Shown: positions 8,884 to 16,724 of the stretch, in pieces | How the letters are laid out: each line of letters opens with the position of its first letter | Numbering within the stretch: position 1 is the stretch's first letter | Assembly (NCBI RefSeq): GCF_022549225.1 | Contig: NZ_JAKZFD010000001.1 | Coordinates: forward strand, 682,001 to 746,000 | Direction of reading: 5' to 3' | Length of the DNA: 64,000 nucleotides | Source of the DNA: Pelomonas sp. CA6 | GTDB lineage: Bacteria; Pseudomonadota; Gammaproteobacteria; Burkholderiales; Burkholderiaceae_C | Made by a program: the position numbers and the translations under genes | Notes under the pieces: generated by a model | The model's input: only the letters and a program-made list of their open reading frames with translations | The model's database searches: none | What the model was told of the DNA's origin: nothing

Positions 8884-9711
8884 ATGGCTCAGGCATCCCA
8901 GGCTTCGACGTCGACCGCAACGGGCCGCAGCGCCGAACCTTTCGAACTGAAAAGCGCCTCGCTGAGCCTGCTCGCGCTGGTGCTGCGCAGCGCCGACCGC
9001 GCCGAGCTGGAATCCCAGCTGCAGCACAAGCTGGGCCCCACGCCCGATGCCTTCCACCATGACCCGCTGCTGATCGACCTGGGCAGCCTGCCGCCGGCCA
9101 GCGGCGACGATGGCCAGCTGAGCCTGGACGGCGGCGCGCGTATCGACCTGGCCTGGCTGCTGCCGCTGCTGCGCGCGCACCGCCTGCAGCCGGTGGGCGT
9201 GGTCGGCGCCAACGAGGCCGAACTGGCGCAGGCGCTGTCGCTGGGCCTGGCCGAGGCGCCCGATCTGGGCCTGCCCGCGCGCAGCGCCGAGCCGCGCACC
9301 GTGGTGCAGGAGGTGGTCAAGGAGGTGGTGCGCGAAGTCGTCGTCGAGCGCGAGGTGCCGGTGGCCGCCGAGGCGCCGCGCACCGTCGTGGTCGACAAGC
9401 CGCTGCGCTCCGGCCAGCAGGTCTATGCCAAGGGGGCGGACCTGGTGGTGCTGGCGCTGGTGAGCCATGGCGCCGAGGTCATCGCCGACGGCCATATCCA
9501 TGTCTATGCGCCGCTGCGAGGCAAGGCGATCGCCGGAGCGCGCGGCAACACCGAGGCGCGCATCTTCGCCGCCAGCCTGGAAGCCGAACTGATCGCCATC
9601 GCCGGCATCTACCGCACGACCGAGAACCCCTTGCCCGAGCATGTGCTGGGCAAGGCCGCCCAGGTGCGGCTCGATGGCGAGAAGCTGGTGATGGAAGCGC
9701 TGAACCCCTGA
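8884..9711 (+). CDS. minC: Septum site-determining protein MinC
   Basis: 275-aa inhibitor of FtsZ polymerisation that, recruited by MinD, blocks septation at the poles. The N-terminal domain (FELKSASLSLLALVL..., residues about 18-130) and the C-terminal beta-helical domain (LRSGQQVYAKGADLVVLALVSHGAEVIADGHIHVYAPLRGKAIAGA...) are both recognisable. The latter contains the RGxxxxG-type MinD-binding surface (GARGNTEARIFA). The linker at about residues 139-162 is an odd run of Val/Glu pairs (VVQEVVKEVVREVV). First gene of minCDE; 45 bp separate it from minD. Confidence 0.96.
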   Translation: MAQASQASTSTATGRSAEPFELKSASLSLLALVLRSADRAELESQLQHKLGPTPDAFHHDPLLIDLGSLPPASGDDGQLSLDGGARIDLAWLLPLLRAHRLQPVGVVGANEAELAQALSLGLAEAPDLGLPARSAEPRTVVQEVVKEVVREVVVEREVPVAAEAPRTVVVDKPLRSGQQVYAKGADLVVLALVSHGAEVIADGHIHVYAPLRGKAIAGARGNTEARIFAASLEAELIAIAGIYRTTENPLPEHVLGKAAQVRLDGEKLVMEALNP

Positions 9712-9756
9712 GCCGCCGCGCTCAGCCACTGAATTCTGACGAAAGGAACGCATTCG

Positions 9757-10572
9757 ATGACCAAGATCGTCGTGGTGACCTCGGGCAAGGGCGGGGTCGG
9801 CAAGACCACCACCAGCGCCAGCTTTGCGACCGGCCTGGCCATGCGCGGCCACAAGACCTGCGTGATCGACTTCGACGTCGGCCTGCGCAACCTGGACCTG
9901 ATCATGGGCGTGGAGCGCCGTGTGGTCTACGACCTGATCAACGTGATCAACGACGAGGTCAAGCTGGGCCAGGCGCTGATCAAGGACAAGCAGCTGGACA
10001 AGCTGTACATCCTGGCCGCCTCGCAGACGCGCGACAAGGACGCGCTGAAGCAGGAGGGCGTGGAGCGCGTGCTGGACGAGCTGCGCGCCATGGAGTTCGA
10101 CTACATCATCTGCGACTCGCCGGCCGGCATCGAGACCGGCGCGCTGATGGCCATGCACTATGCCGACGAGGCCCTGGTCGTGACCAACCCCGAGGTGTCC
10201 TCGGTGCGCGATTCGGACCGCATCCTGGGCATGCTCAACAGCAAGACCAAGCGCGCGATCGAAGGCCGCGAGCCGGTCAAGGAACACCTGCTGATCACGC
10301 GCTACAACCCCAACCGGGTCGAGGGCGGGCAGATGCTGTCGCTGGAGGACATCCACGAGATCCTGCGCACGCCGCTGATCGGCGTGATCCCCGAGAGCGA
10401 GGCCGTGCTGCAGGCCTCCAACCAGGGCGTGCCGGCGATTCACATGAAGGGCTCGGACGTGGCCGAGGCCTATGCCGACGTGGTCGCGCGCTTCCTCGGC
10501 GAGGACAAGCCCATGCGCTTCATCGAGGCGGTCAAGCCCGGCTTCTTCAAGCGCCTGTTCGGCGGCAAGTGA
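9757..10572 (+). CDS. minD: Septum site-determining ATPase MinD
   Basis: 271-aa membrane-cycling ParA/MinD-family ATPase that positions MinC and is cleared by MinE. The deviant Walker [12 protein letters not shown] (residues 10-20), [17 protein letters not shown] (switch/Walker A' region) and [11 protein letters not shown] (Walker B) are all present. The C-terminal amphipathic membrane-targeting helix is visible as [20 protein letters not shown] precedes the ATG as ribosome-binding site. The minE start lies 13 bp past the stop, so the two are co-expressed. Confidence 0.98.
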   Translation: MTKIVVVTSGKGGVGKTTTSASFATGLAMRGHKTCVIDFDVGLRNLDLIMGVERRVVYDLINVINDEVKLGQALIKDKQLDKLYILAASQTRDKDALKQEGVERVLDELRAMEFDYIICDSPAGIETGALMAMHYADEALVVTNPEVSSVRDSDRILGMLNSKTKRAIEGREPVKEHLLITRYNPNRVEGGQMLSLEDIHEILRTPLIGVIPESEAVLQASNQGVPAIHMKGSDVAEAYADVVARFLGEDKPMRFIEAVKPGFFKRLFGGK

Positions 10573-10585
10573 GGAGGGCGCGATC

Positions 10586-10846
10586 ATGGGTTTCCTGTCC
10601 TTTTTCCTCGGCGAGAAGAAGAGCACGGCCAGCGTTGCCAAGGAACGCCTGCAGCTGATCCTCGCGCACGAGCGCACCGGCCGCGGCGCCAGCCCCGACT
10701 ACCTGCCGCAGCTGCAGCGCGAACTGGTCGCGGTGATCTCCAAGTACGTGGCCATCAACCCGGACGACATCAAGGTCCACATGGAGCGCCAGGACAACCT
10801 GGAGGTCCTGGAAGTCAAGATCGAGCTGCCGGAAGCGCAGCGCTGA
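10586..10846 (+). CDS. minE: Cell division topological specificity factor MinE
   Basis: 86-aa partner of MinD that stimulates its ATPase and drives the oscillation. It has the usual short N-terminal membrane-binding segment (MGFLSFFLG), the contact helix [15 protein letters not shown] that replaces MinC on MinD, and the dimerising topological domain ([36 protein letters not shown]). Length is normal. GGAGGG lies 7-12 nt ahead of the ATG. An 8-bp-stem GC hairpin without a T-tract (10854-10872) follows just after the stop. Confidence 0.97.
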   Translation: MGFLSFFLGEKKSTASVAKERLQLILAHERTGRGASPDYLPQLQRELVAVISKYVAINPDDIKVHMERQDNLEVLEVKIELPEAQR

Positions 10847-10928
10847 TCCTGCCGGCCGCCGCACCGGCGGCCAGGCAAGACCTGGCCCCGGTGGGGAGCA
10901 CCGGGCGTGCGCTGCGCGCATGCCCGGC

Positions 10929-10958
10929 TTGGACAAGATCCGTTCGCCTTCCTACAAT
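10929..10958 (+). promoter_or_regulatory. Sigma-70-like promoter
   Basis: TTGGAC (10929-10934) and TACAAT (10953-10958) are spaced by 18 bp, both close to consensus. Transcription would start near 10965 and read into the rnk-like / solenoid / GNAT genes. An ATG at 10967 would then be almost leaderless. Confidence 0.55.
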
Positions 10959-10966
10959 CCCCGGCC

Positions 10967-11086
10967 ATGGACCACTTCAGGCACGTTCCCGCACTGCTGC
11001 AGACCGTCGACACGGCCTGCGGTCGGACGTGCACGCCGCATGTCGGCGGTGCCGGGCCCGCGCCAGCACTCGCCGCACATCCCTGA
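10967..11086 (+). CDS. Possible 39-aa leaderless small ORF
   Basis: Short open frame beginning MDHFRHVPALLQTVDTACG and ending ...ALAAHP, directly downstream of the TTGGAC/TACAAT promoter. The predicted transcription start is only about 2 nt before the ATG. No homology is recognised. It could be a leader peptide for the downstream gene at 11198, or chance: stop-free frames are easy at this GC content. Confidence 0.2.
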   Translation: MDHFRHVPALLQTVDTACGRTCTPHVGGAGPAPALAAHP

Positions 11087-11197
11087 GCCCGGCGACCTTC
11101 CTCCATCCTTTCAGCGCAGTTTTCGGGTCGTCGGGCACAAGCCCCGCGCGATCGTCGGCGCCTTCGCGGGCGCCGCTCCCGAACCAGGAGCGCCTTC

Positions 11198-11620
11198 ATG
11201 GATGCGAGCACGCCCAAGCGGCTTCTCTCCGGGCTGGACCACGCCCGGCTGTCCAGCTTTCTCTTCAAACCCCGTTTCGCCACCACGCTGCCGGCCGGGT
11301 TGGCCGATGCGGCCCAGGACCTTCTGGACGGGGCCGACTCGATCGACGCCACGCGCATGCCGCCCGAGGTGGTCACGATGCGCTCGCGGGTGCGCGTGCG
11401 CGGCGGCAATGGTGATGAACGCACGCTGACGCTGTGCTACCCGGCCGAGGCGGATCCCGCGCTGGGCCTGGTCTCGGTGTTCACGCCGCTGGGCCTGGCG
11501 CTGCTGGGCGCGCGCGTCGGCCAGCGCATCGCGTGGACCGGGCCGCGCGAGGAGCCGCGCACCGCGCTGGTCCTCAAGCTTCTCTACCAGCCCGAGTCCA
11601 GCGGCGACTACGCCTGCTGA
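11198..11620 (+). CDS. Rnk-like nucleoside diphosphate kinase regulator (GreA/GreB C-terminal domain)
   Basis: 140-aa protein whose C-terminal half carries the GreA/GreB/Rnk beta-domain: VTMRSRVRVRG...TLTLCYPAEADPALGLVSVFTPLGLALLGARVGQRIAW. This is the pattern by which Rnk and Gre factors dock on RNA polymerase. The N-terminal half (LDHARLSSFLF...AAQDLLDGADSIDATRMPPEV) is a short helical segment, as in Rnk, not the Gre coiled coil. Members compete with Gre factors for the polymerase secondary channel or modulate nucleotide metabolism. It lies 57 bp ahead of the solenoid gene and probably shares its transcript. Confidence 0.78.
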   Translation: MDASTPKRLLSGLDHARLSSFLFKPRFATTLPAGLADAAQDLLDGADSIDATRMPPEVVTMRSRVRVRGGNGDERTLTLCYPAEADPALGLVSVFTPLGLALLGARVGQRIAWTGPREEPRTALVLKLLYQPESSGDYAC

Positions 11621-11653
11621 GCCCCCACTCCCGACCGGAACGACCCCGGAACG

Positions 11654-11674
11654 CTGGCGCGTCCGGGGCGCCAG
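11654..11674 (+). promoter_or_regulatory. Hairpin abutting the start of the solenoid gene
   Basis: CTGGCGC (11654-11660) pairs perfectly with GCGCCAG (11668-11674) around a 7-nt loop, ending 3 nt before the ATG at 11678. It occupies the place where a ribosome-binding site should be, and no purine-rich site is seen. Translation may therefore be restricted, or coupled to upstream translation. This is an inference from sequence only. Confidence 0.35.
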
Positions 11675-11677
11675 ACC

Positions 11678-12577
11678 ATGGACATCTCCAAGAATTTCAT
11701 CAAGGCCAAGCGCCCTTGCGCCGATGGCCTGCGCTGGTACCTGCGCCACGGGCTGCAGGACCATGCCTACCAGGAACTGCTGGACGCGCTGGTGGAGGCC
11801 GGCCGCGTCGGCGACGCCTGCTGGCTGCTGGACAACTTCGGCCCCACCGACGCGGTGCTGGAGCTGGACGCGCTGCAGGCTTCCGCGCTGGTGTTCGCCG
11901 GCACGCTGCGCGTGCGCGGTGGCGTCGAGGTGGACGGGCTGCTGCGCACCGGCCGCGGCCTGCACGCGGGCGGCGGCCTGCGCGTTGGCGGCGACCTGGT
12001 CTGCGGCGACGATCTGGCCTGTGGCGGCGCGCTGCGCTGCGAGGGCCGCTTGCGCGTGGGCGGCCGCCTGCAGGCCGCCTGGGGGCTGGAGGTGGCTGGC
12101 GCGCTGGACTGCGCGGGGCCGCTGCGCAGCGGCCGCGACCTGCACTGCGGCGGCGCGCTGCACGCCGGCGGCGAGCTGAAGGTGGGCGAGGCCCTGCATG
12201 TGGGCGCCGCGCTGCACTGCGCGCAAAGCCTGTGGGTGGGCGGCGATGCCTGGGTGGACGGCGCGCTGCAGGCGGGGCAGGGGGTCGCGGTGGGCGGCAC
12301 GCTGGAGACCGCGTCGCACCTGGAGGCCGGCTGGGGCCTGCGCGCGGGGGGAGACATTCTCTCCGGCGGCGCGGTGCGCGCCGGCGAAAGCCTGCTGGCC
12401 GGTGGCCGCATCGTGGCCGGGCCCGGTTACGGCATCTATGCCGGCCTGGACGTGCGCGAGCAGGCCTGGGAGGCGAGCGCGCGCGTCAGCGCGGCACAGC
12501 CGCCCGAGGGCTTGCGCAGCGGCCTCTGGGTGGGGCCGGACCTGGCGCTGCAGCGCGCCGCGTGGAGCCCGGCCTGA
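11678..12577 (+). CDS. Hexapeptide-repeat beta-solenoid protein (unknown function)
   Basis: 299-aa protein without signal peptide. Residues 1-70 are a helical cap (GLRWYLRHGLQDHAYQELLDALVEAGRVGDACWLLDNFGPTDAVLEL). Residues 71-250 form about 30 consecutive hexads of the form L-x-[A/V/C]-G-x-x (LRVGGD, LVCGDD, LACGGA, LHAGGE, LEAGWG...), which predicts a long beta-helix. A short tail (YGIYAGLDVREQAWEASARV) follows. The pattern recalls bactofilins and acyl/sugar-transferase helices but matches neither closely. The next gene, a GNAT acetyltransferase, starts 2 nt after the stop, so the two are translated together. No function is known to me; a structural or scaffolding role is a guess. Confidence 0.7.
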   Translation: MDISKNFIKAKRPCADGLRWYLRHGLQDHAYQELLDALVEAGRVGDACWLLDNFGPTDAVLELDALQASALVFAGTLRVRGGVEVDGLLRTGRGLHAGGGLRVGGDLVCGDDLACGGALRCEGRLRVGGRLQAAWGLEVAGALDCAGPLRSGRDLHCGGALHAGGELKVGEALHVGAALHCAQSLWVGGDAWVDGALQAGQGVAVGGTLETASHLEAGWGLRAGGDILSGGAVRAGESLLAGGRIVAGPGYGIYAGLDVREQAWEASARVSAAQPPEGLRSGLWVGPDLALQRAAWSPA

Positions 12578-12579
12578 GC

Positions 12580-13200
12580 ATGCGCACCGACGTGCAACTG
12601 GACGAGGCCGCGCTGGCCGCCGAGCTGGCGGCCTGCCACGCGCGGCTGCACGCGCCCGGCGACCGCCTTTTCGGCTTGCCGTCCTGGCCGTTGCGGGACG
12701 GCCTGCGGCTGCGCTGCCGCGAGGCGGACGGCGAGTACTACCTCTATGTCGAAGACCCCGGGCGGCATTGCCTGGCTGGTCTCGTGGTGCTGAACCGGCT
12801 GATCGAGGTCGGGCGCCGGTGGGACCCGCTGGTGCGCGCGCCCCACACCAAGATCGGCCGCGACTACCGGCGCCGCGGACTTGCGCGCGCGCTCTACGCG
12901 GGCGTGCTGGAGGCGGGGCTGTGCCTGCTCAGCGGCGCGCGCCAGTCGCCGGGCGCGCAAGCGCTGTGGGATGCGCTGGCGCGCGACTTCGACGCCGGCT
13001 ATGTGACGCTGGAGCACAAATCACTGCAGCCGCTGGGGCCCCGGGTCAGCGCGCAGCAGGCCGACCGGCTGCAGACCCGGCGCCTGCTGCTGGGCCGGGG
13101 CTGGGACCTGGCGCGGCTGGCCGCGCCGGCGCCGGGGGCGCCGCGGCGTCCGGCCTTCAGCCTGCGGCAGTGGCTGGGGAGCGCAGCACCAGGTCCGTGA
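12580..13200 (+). CDS. GNAT-family N-acetyltransferase-like protein
   Basis: 206-aa protein with a probable GNAT acetyl-CoA-binding motif (HTKIGRDYRRRGLARALYAGVLEAG, about residues 89-113; the RRRGLA stretch corresponds to the pyrophosphate-binding Q/RxxGxG/A loop). SGARQSPGAQALWDALAR follows. The N-terminal half (LRCREADGEYYLYVEDPGRHCLAGLVVLNRLIEVG) resembles the beta-strands of this fold. It lies 2 nt behind the solenoid gene, so that protein or something bound to it is a candidate substrate. The 3' end overlaps the opposing ferredoxin gene by 44 bp. Confidence 0.6.
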   Translation: MRTDVQLDEAALAAELAACHARLHAPGDRLFGLPSWPLRDGLRLRCREADGEYYLYVEDPGRHCLAGLVVLNRLIEVGRRWDPLVRAPHTKIGRDYRRRGLARALYAGVLEAGLCLLSGARQSPGAQALWDALARDFDAGYVTLEHKSLQPLGPRVSAQQADRLQTRRLLLGRGWDLARLAAPAPGAPRRPAFSLRQWLGSAAPGP

Positions 13201-13453
13201 GCGGCTCCGCGACGCAGGGCAGGATGCAGCCTTGCGCCTTTTCCTCGGCGCTCAGCCCGGGCCATTCGATGCGGTAGCGCACCCGGCCTTCGGCGAGTTC
13301 GCGCAGGCAGGCGCGGCAGCTGCCGTTGCGGCAGGAACTGCGCAGCGCGACGCCGGCCGCCAGCGCCGCTTCCAGCACGCTCTGCCCCGGCGCGCAGGCA
13401 AAGGCGGGCGCATCGGGGGCGGGGCGGATCAGCAGGGCGGCGGCGTCGGGCAT
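13157..13453 (-). CDS. Plant-type [2Fe-2S] ferredoxin
   Basis: 98-aa electron carrier. The cluster motif is SSCRNGSCRACLREL with the fourth cysteine in GCILPCVAEP, which fits C-x4-C-x2-C-x(n)-C of plant/XylZ-type 2Fe-2S ferredoxins. The rest fits the small beta-grasp fold (VLEAALAAGVAL...). It stands alone, with no oxygenase or reductase partner beside it. It is divergent from the YgjP-like gene (76 bp between) and overlaps the GNAT gene tail-to-tail by 44 bp. Confidence 0.85.
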   Translation of the reverse strand: MPDAAALLIRPAPDAPAFACAPGQSVLEAALAAGVALRSSCRNGSCRACLRELAEGRVRYRIEWPGLSAEEKAQGCILPCVAEPLTDLVLRSPATAAG

Positions 13454-13529
13454 GGCGCCGATTGTCGCCGCCCGGCCCGCCTAGAATGCCGCCTTCGCCC
13501 CTCCGTTCCGCCGCCAGGCCCCTCCCGCG

Positions 13530-14090
13530 ATGAAGTATCTGCACGGCTATCCGCCGGCCCTGCTGGAGCAGGTGCGCCAGCTGATCGAACGCGACGAACT
13601 GGGCGCGCTGCTGGCGCGGCGCTATCCGCAGGGGCACGAGGTGCGCAGCGACAAGGCGCTGTTCGACTACACGCAGGCGCTCAAGCAGCGCCATCTGCGC
13701 AATGCCGATCCGCTCGCGCGCGTCTGCTACGACGCCAAGATCAAGGTTGTGCAGCACGCGCTGGGCACGCACACGCGCGCGTCCACGGTGCAGGGCAGCC
13801 GGCTCAAGACGCGGCGCGAGATCCGTGTCGCGACGCTGTTCCGCGAGGCGCCCGAGCCCTTTCTGCGCATGATCGTGGTCCACGAGCTCGCGCACCTGCG
13901 CGAGCTGGAGCACAACAAGGCCTTCTACCAGCTGTGCCACCACATGGAGCCGGCCTATGCCCAGCTGGAGTTCGACACCCGGCTGTGGCTGACCCAGCGC
14001 GAGCGGGCCGGGGCGGCCCTGGCCGCCGCGCTTACTCCGGCGGCAGCATGTGGCGCAGACGGTCGCGCAGACGGCGTTCCTCGCGGCTGA
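13530..14090 (+). CDS. YgjP-like (DUF45) zinc metallopeptidase
   Basis: 186-aa cytoplasmic protein with the zinc motif HELAHLRELEHNKAFYQLCHHMEP. H118, E119 and H122 form HExxH, and the third ligand lies in the downstream EHN-x-x-F segment typical of the YgjP/DUF45 group. Members are SprT-like putative metalloproteases or hydrolases with no settled substrate. The last ~20 codons (AAACGADGRADGVPRG) run over the 3' end of the opposing BCCT gene by 59 bp and look like unconstrained read-through. Confidence 0.82.
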   Translation: MKYLHGYPPALLEQVRQLIERDELGALLARRYPQGHEVRSDKALFDYTQALKQRHLRNADPLARVCYDAKIKVVQHALGTHTRASTVQGSRLKTRREIRVATLFREAPEPFLRMIVVHELAHLRELEHNKAFYQLCHHMEPAYAQLEFDTRLWLTQRERAGAALAAALTPAAACGADGRADGVPRG

Positions 14091-15555
14091 GCGCCCGCTC
14101 GTCGTCGCGCGCGGCGCGCCACAGCGCCAGCGCCAGCAGCGCCAGCACCGCGGTGAAGGGCAGCGCGAAGACCACGGTGGCGGTCTGCAGCGCCTTGATG
14201 CCGCCGGCGCCCAGCAGGCTGGCGGCGATGGCCGCCACCATCAGGCCCCACAGCAGCTTCAGCCAGGCCGGCGAATCGCCCTCGCGGCCGCCCCGGCTCA
14301 TGGAGGCCAGCACCAGCGTGGCCGAGTCGCCCGAGGTGATGAAGAACACCGCGACCAGCAGCGTCGCCGCCAGGCTCATCAGCGTGCCGCCGGGCAGCGC
14401 GTCGAAGACGCTGAACAGCGCGGTCGCGATGTCGGCCTGCACCGCGGCGGCGATGGGCTGGCCGCCGAAGATCTGCAGATGCAGCGCGGTGCCGCCGAAT
14501 ACCGAGAACCACAGCGCCGCCGCCAGCGTGGGCGCGAGCACCGTGCCCAGCACGAATTCCTGGATGGTGCGCCCGCGCGAAACGCGCGCGATGAACACGC
14601 CGACGAAGGGCGACCAGGAAATCCACCAGGCCCAGTAGAAGACCGTCCAGTCGCTCACCCAGCTGCTGTCGCGGAAGGGCGTCATGCGCAGGCTCATGCG
14701 CAGCAGCTCGCTGAGATAGGCGCCCAGCGCGTTGCTGAAGTTGTCGATGATGGCCACCGTGGGGCCAAGCAGGAACACCGCCAGCGCCAGTGCCGCGGCC
14801 AGCAGCAGGTTGGCGCTGGACAGCCATTTGACGCCGCGGTCCACGCCGCTGACCGACGAGGCCAGGAAGAGCGCGGTGGTGGCGGCGATGATGGCCAGCT
14901 GCGGCCCCAGCCCCACCGGCAGCCCGAACACCCGCGCCAGCCCGGCATTGATCTGCAGCGCGCCCACGCCCAGCGACGCGGCGACGCCGAAGGCCGTGGC
15001 CACCAGCGCCAGGCCGTCAACCAGCGGGCCGACGCGGCGCATCCAGGGCCAGGGCAGGGTGTCCGTGGCCGAGCTGATCAGCGCCGGCTTGCCGCGGCGG
15101 AACTGGAAGAAGCCGATCGCCAGCCCCACCACGCTGTACACCGCCCAGGGATGCAGCCCCCAGTGGAAGATCGCATAGCGCATCGCCACGTTGGCCGCCT
15201 CGGGCGTCTGCGCGGCCACGCCCGGCGGCGGGCGCAGGTAGTGCGAGACCGGTTCGGCCACGCCCCAGAACACCAGGCCTATGCCCATGCCGGCCGCGAA
15301 CAGCATCGCGAACCAGGCCGGGCGCGAAAAGGCCGGCTCCTCGTCCTCGGCGCCCAGCTTCAGCCGGCCGAGCCGGCTGAAGGCGAGGCCCAGGCAGGTC
15401 AGCACCAGCCCCAGCACCACCCACAGGTAGAGCCAGCCCAGCTTGCGTGTCAGCTGCGCCAGCGCACCCTCGAAGAAGCTGCCCATGCCCAGCGGGTCCA
15501 GCAGCCCCCACACCACCACGGCACCGATGACCAGCGCCGATCCAATCCATTGCAT
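14032..15555 (-). CDS. BCCT-family transporter (betaine/carnitine/choline type)
   Basis: 507-aa inner-membrane protein with about 12 hydrophobic helices. The family signatures are GMGIGLVFWGVAEPVSHY (glycine-rich TM region), SSVSGVDRGVKWLSSANLLLA and YWAWWISWSPFVGVFIARVSRGRTIQEF, which contains the Trp-rich substrate-binding segment. It imports quaternary ammonium compounds such as glycine betaine or choline, driven by Na+ or H+. The C-terminal tail is charged (RAARDDERALSREERRLRDRL), as in osmosensing BetP relatives. GAGGAGG lies 8 nt before the ATG. It appears monocistronic; regulation by osmolarity is only inferred. Confidence 0.94.
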   Translation of the reverse strand: MQWIGSALVIGAVVVWGLLDPLGMGSFFEGALAQLTRKLGWLYLWVVLGLVLTCLGLAFSRLGRLKLGAEDEEPAFSRPAWFAMLFAAGMGIGLVFWGVAEPVSHYLRPPPGVAAQTPEAANVAMRYAIFHWGLHPWAVYSVVGLAIGFFQFRRGKPALISSATDTLPWPWMRRVGPLVDGLALVATAFGVAASLGVGALQINAGLARVFGLPVGLGPQLAIIAATTALFLASSVSGVDRGVKWLSSANLLLAAALALAVFLLGPTVAIIDNFSNALGAYLSELLRMSLRMTPFRDSSWVSDWTVFYWAWWISWSPFVGVFIARVSRGRTIQEFVLGTVLAPTLAAALWFSVFGGTALHLQIFGGQPIAAAVQADIATALFSVFDALPGGTLMSLAATLLVAVFFITSGDSATLVLASMSRGGREGDSPAWLKLLWGLMVAAIAASLLGAGGIKALQTATVVFALPFTAVLALLALALWRAARDDERALSREERRLRDRLRHMLPPE

Positions 15556-15743
15556 TCAGAGTCCTCCTCAGTGCTGCATTTTCGGGCATCCTGAGGCGGT
15601 CCCTTGAAAATCAAGCACTTGCGTGCGCCTTGCGCAGGCTTTGCACGGACTTGTCCACAGATTTGGTGATGATCCGCTATGCTCTCGCCCCTTTGTTCCA
15701 TGACCCGGTCCGTGCCCCGCGCCCGCCCGTCCCGTCGCTTCCG

Positions 15744-16724
15744 ATGATTCTTCTGGCGCCCATGGAGGGCCTGCTGGACCACATGCTTCGCGACACGCTG
15801 ACCCGCGTGGGCGGCGTGGACCGCTGTGTCTCCGAGTTCATCCGCGTCACCGACCAGCTGCTGCCGCGCCGCGTCTTCACCCGCATCGTGCCGGAGCTGA
15901 AGCAGGGCGGCCGCACCGCGTCGGGCGTGCCGGTGCGGCCCCAGCTGCTGGGTTCGGACCTGGTCTGCCTGGCCGAGAACGCCGCGCGCCTGGCCGAGCT
16001 GTCGCCGCAGGGCGTGGACCTGAATTTCGGCTGCCCGGCCAAGACGGTGAACCGCCATCGCGGCGGCGCGGTGCTGCTGGACGAACCGGAGCTGGTCGGC
16101 GCCATCGTCGCCGCGGTGCGCCGCGCGGTGCCGGCAGCGCTGCCGGTCTCGGCCAAGATGCGGCTGGGCAACGAGGACCGCGAACGCATGCTGGACTGCG
16201 CGCGCGCGATCGCCGCGGCCGGCGCCAGCGAGCTGGTCGTGCACGGCCGCACCAAGCGCGATGGCTACAGTCCGCCGGCCTTCTGGGACCAGATCGCGCG
16301 CGTGCGCGAATCGGTGGCGCTGCCGGTGGTGGCCAATGGCGAGGTCTGGACCGTGGACGACGCGCAGCGCTGCCTGCGCGAATCCGGCTGCGAGCGGCTG
16401 ATGCTGGGCCGCGGCATGGTCGCCGACCCGGGGCTGGCGCTGGCCATACGCGCGGGCGCGGCGACGCCGCAGGACCCGCCGCTGCTGCCCTGGGGTCAGG
16501 TCTTGCCGCTGATGCAGGGCTTCTGGTCGCAGGTGCGCGCCAATGTCGCGCCGCGCCACCAGGCCGGCCGGCTCAAGCAGTGGCTCAACTACCTGCGCCG
16601 CCGCTATCCCGAGGCGCAGGCCGAGTACCAGCGGCTGCGCACCATCAACGCACCCCAGGTGCTCGAACAGCAGCTCTTCGGTGATCCCGCCGAGCCTGCC
16701 CGCAAGCAAGGAAATCCCGCATGA
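15744..16724 (+). CDS. dusC: tRNA-dihydrouridine(16) synthase DusC
   Basis: 326-aa FMN enzyme that reduces uridine 16 in the tRNA D-loop. The start MILLAPMEGLLDHMLRD is the conserved FMN-binding N-terminus. The catalytic cysteine lies in DLNFGCPAKTVNRHRGGAVLL, and the flavin-phosphate contacts in VVHGRTKRDGY and VVANGEV...LMLGRGM. The C-terminal helical tRNA-binding domain is present (LNYLRRRYPEAQAEYQ). An exact copy of the dispersed motif GGGGTCAGGTCTTGC is inside the gene (16492-16506, encoding WGQVLP). The stop overlaps the start of the peptidase gene (ATGA). Confidence 0.93.
   Translation: MILLAPMEGLLDHMLRDTLTRVGGVDRCVSEFIRVTDQLLPRRVFTRIVPELKQGGRTASGVPVRPQLLGSDLVCLAENAARLAELSPQGVDLNFGCPAKTVNRHRGGAVLLDEPELVGAIVAAVRRAVPAALPVSAKMRLGNEDRERMLDCARAIAAAGASELVVHGRTKRDGYSPPAFWDQIARVRESVALPVVANGEVWTVDDAQRCLRESGCERLMLGRGMVADPGLALAIRAGAATPQDPPLLPWGQVLPLMQGFWSQVRANVAPRHQAGRLKQWLNYLRRRYPEAQAEYQRLRTINAPQVLEQQLFGDPAEPARKQGNPA
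16492..16506 (+). repeat. Dispersed 15-bp REP-like motif inside dusC, exact copy
   Basis: Exact GGGGTCAGGTCTTGC embedded in the dusC reading frame as part of TGG-GGT-CAG-GTC-TTG-CCG, near residues 250-255, in the linker ahead of the C-terminal domain. The frame stays open. Identical to the intergenic copies at 6197-6211 and (inverted) 61500-61514. Confidence 0.55.

Larger units (their letters stand above)
10847..11197. other. 351-bp intergenic region minE to rnk-like gene
   Basis: Holds a GC hairpin (10854-10872: an 8-bp perfect stem GGCCGCCG/CGGCGGCC with a 3-nt loop), an inverted near-copy of the dispersed 15-mer (10875-10889), a sigma-70-like promoter (10929-10958) and a possible 39-codon leaderless ORF (10967-11086). 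The remaining ~110 bp before the rnk-like ATG show nothing recognisable. Confidence 0.6.

Noticed and set aside
10854-10872. Intrinsic terminator after minE
   Set aside because: The GC hairpin is perfect but has no following T-tract, so it is recorded only as a hairpin.
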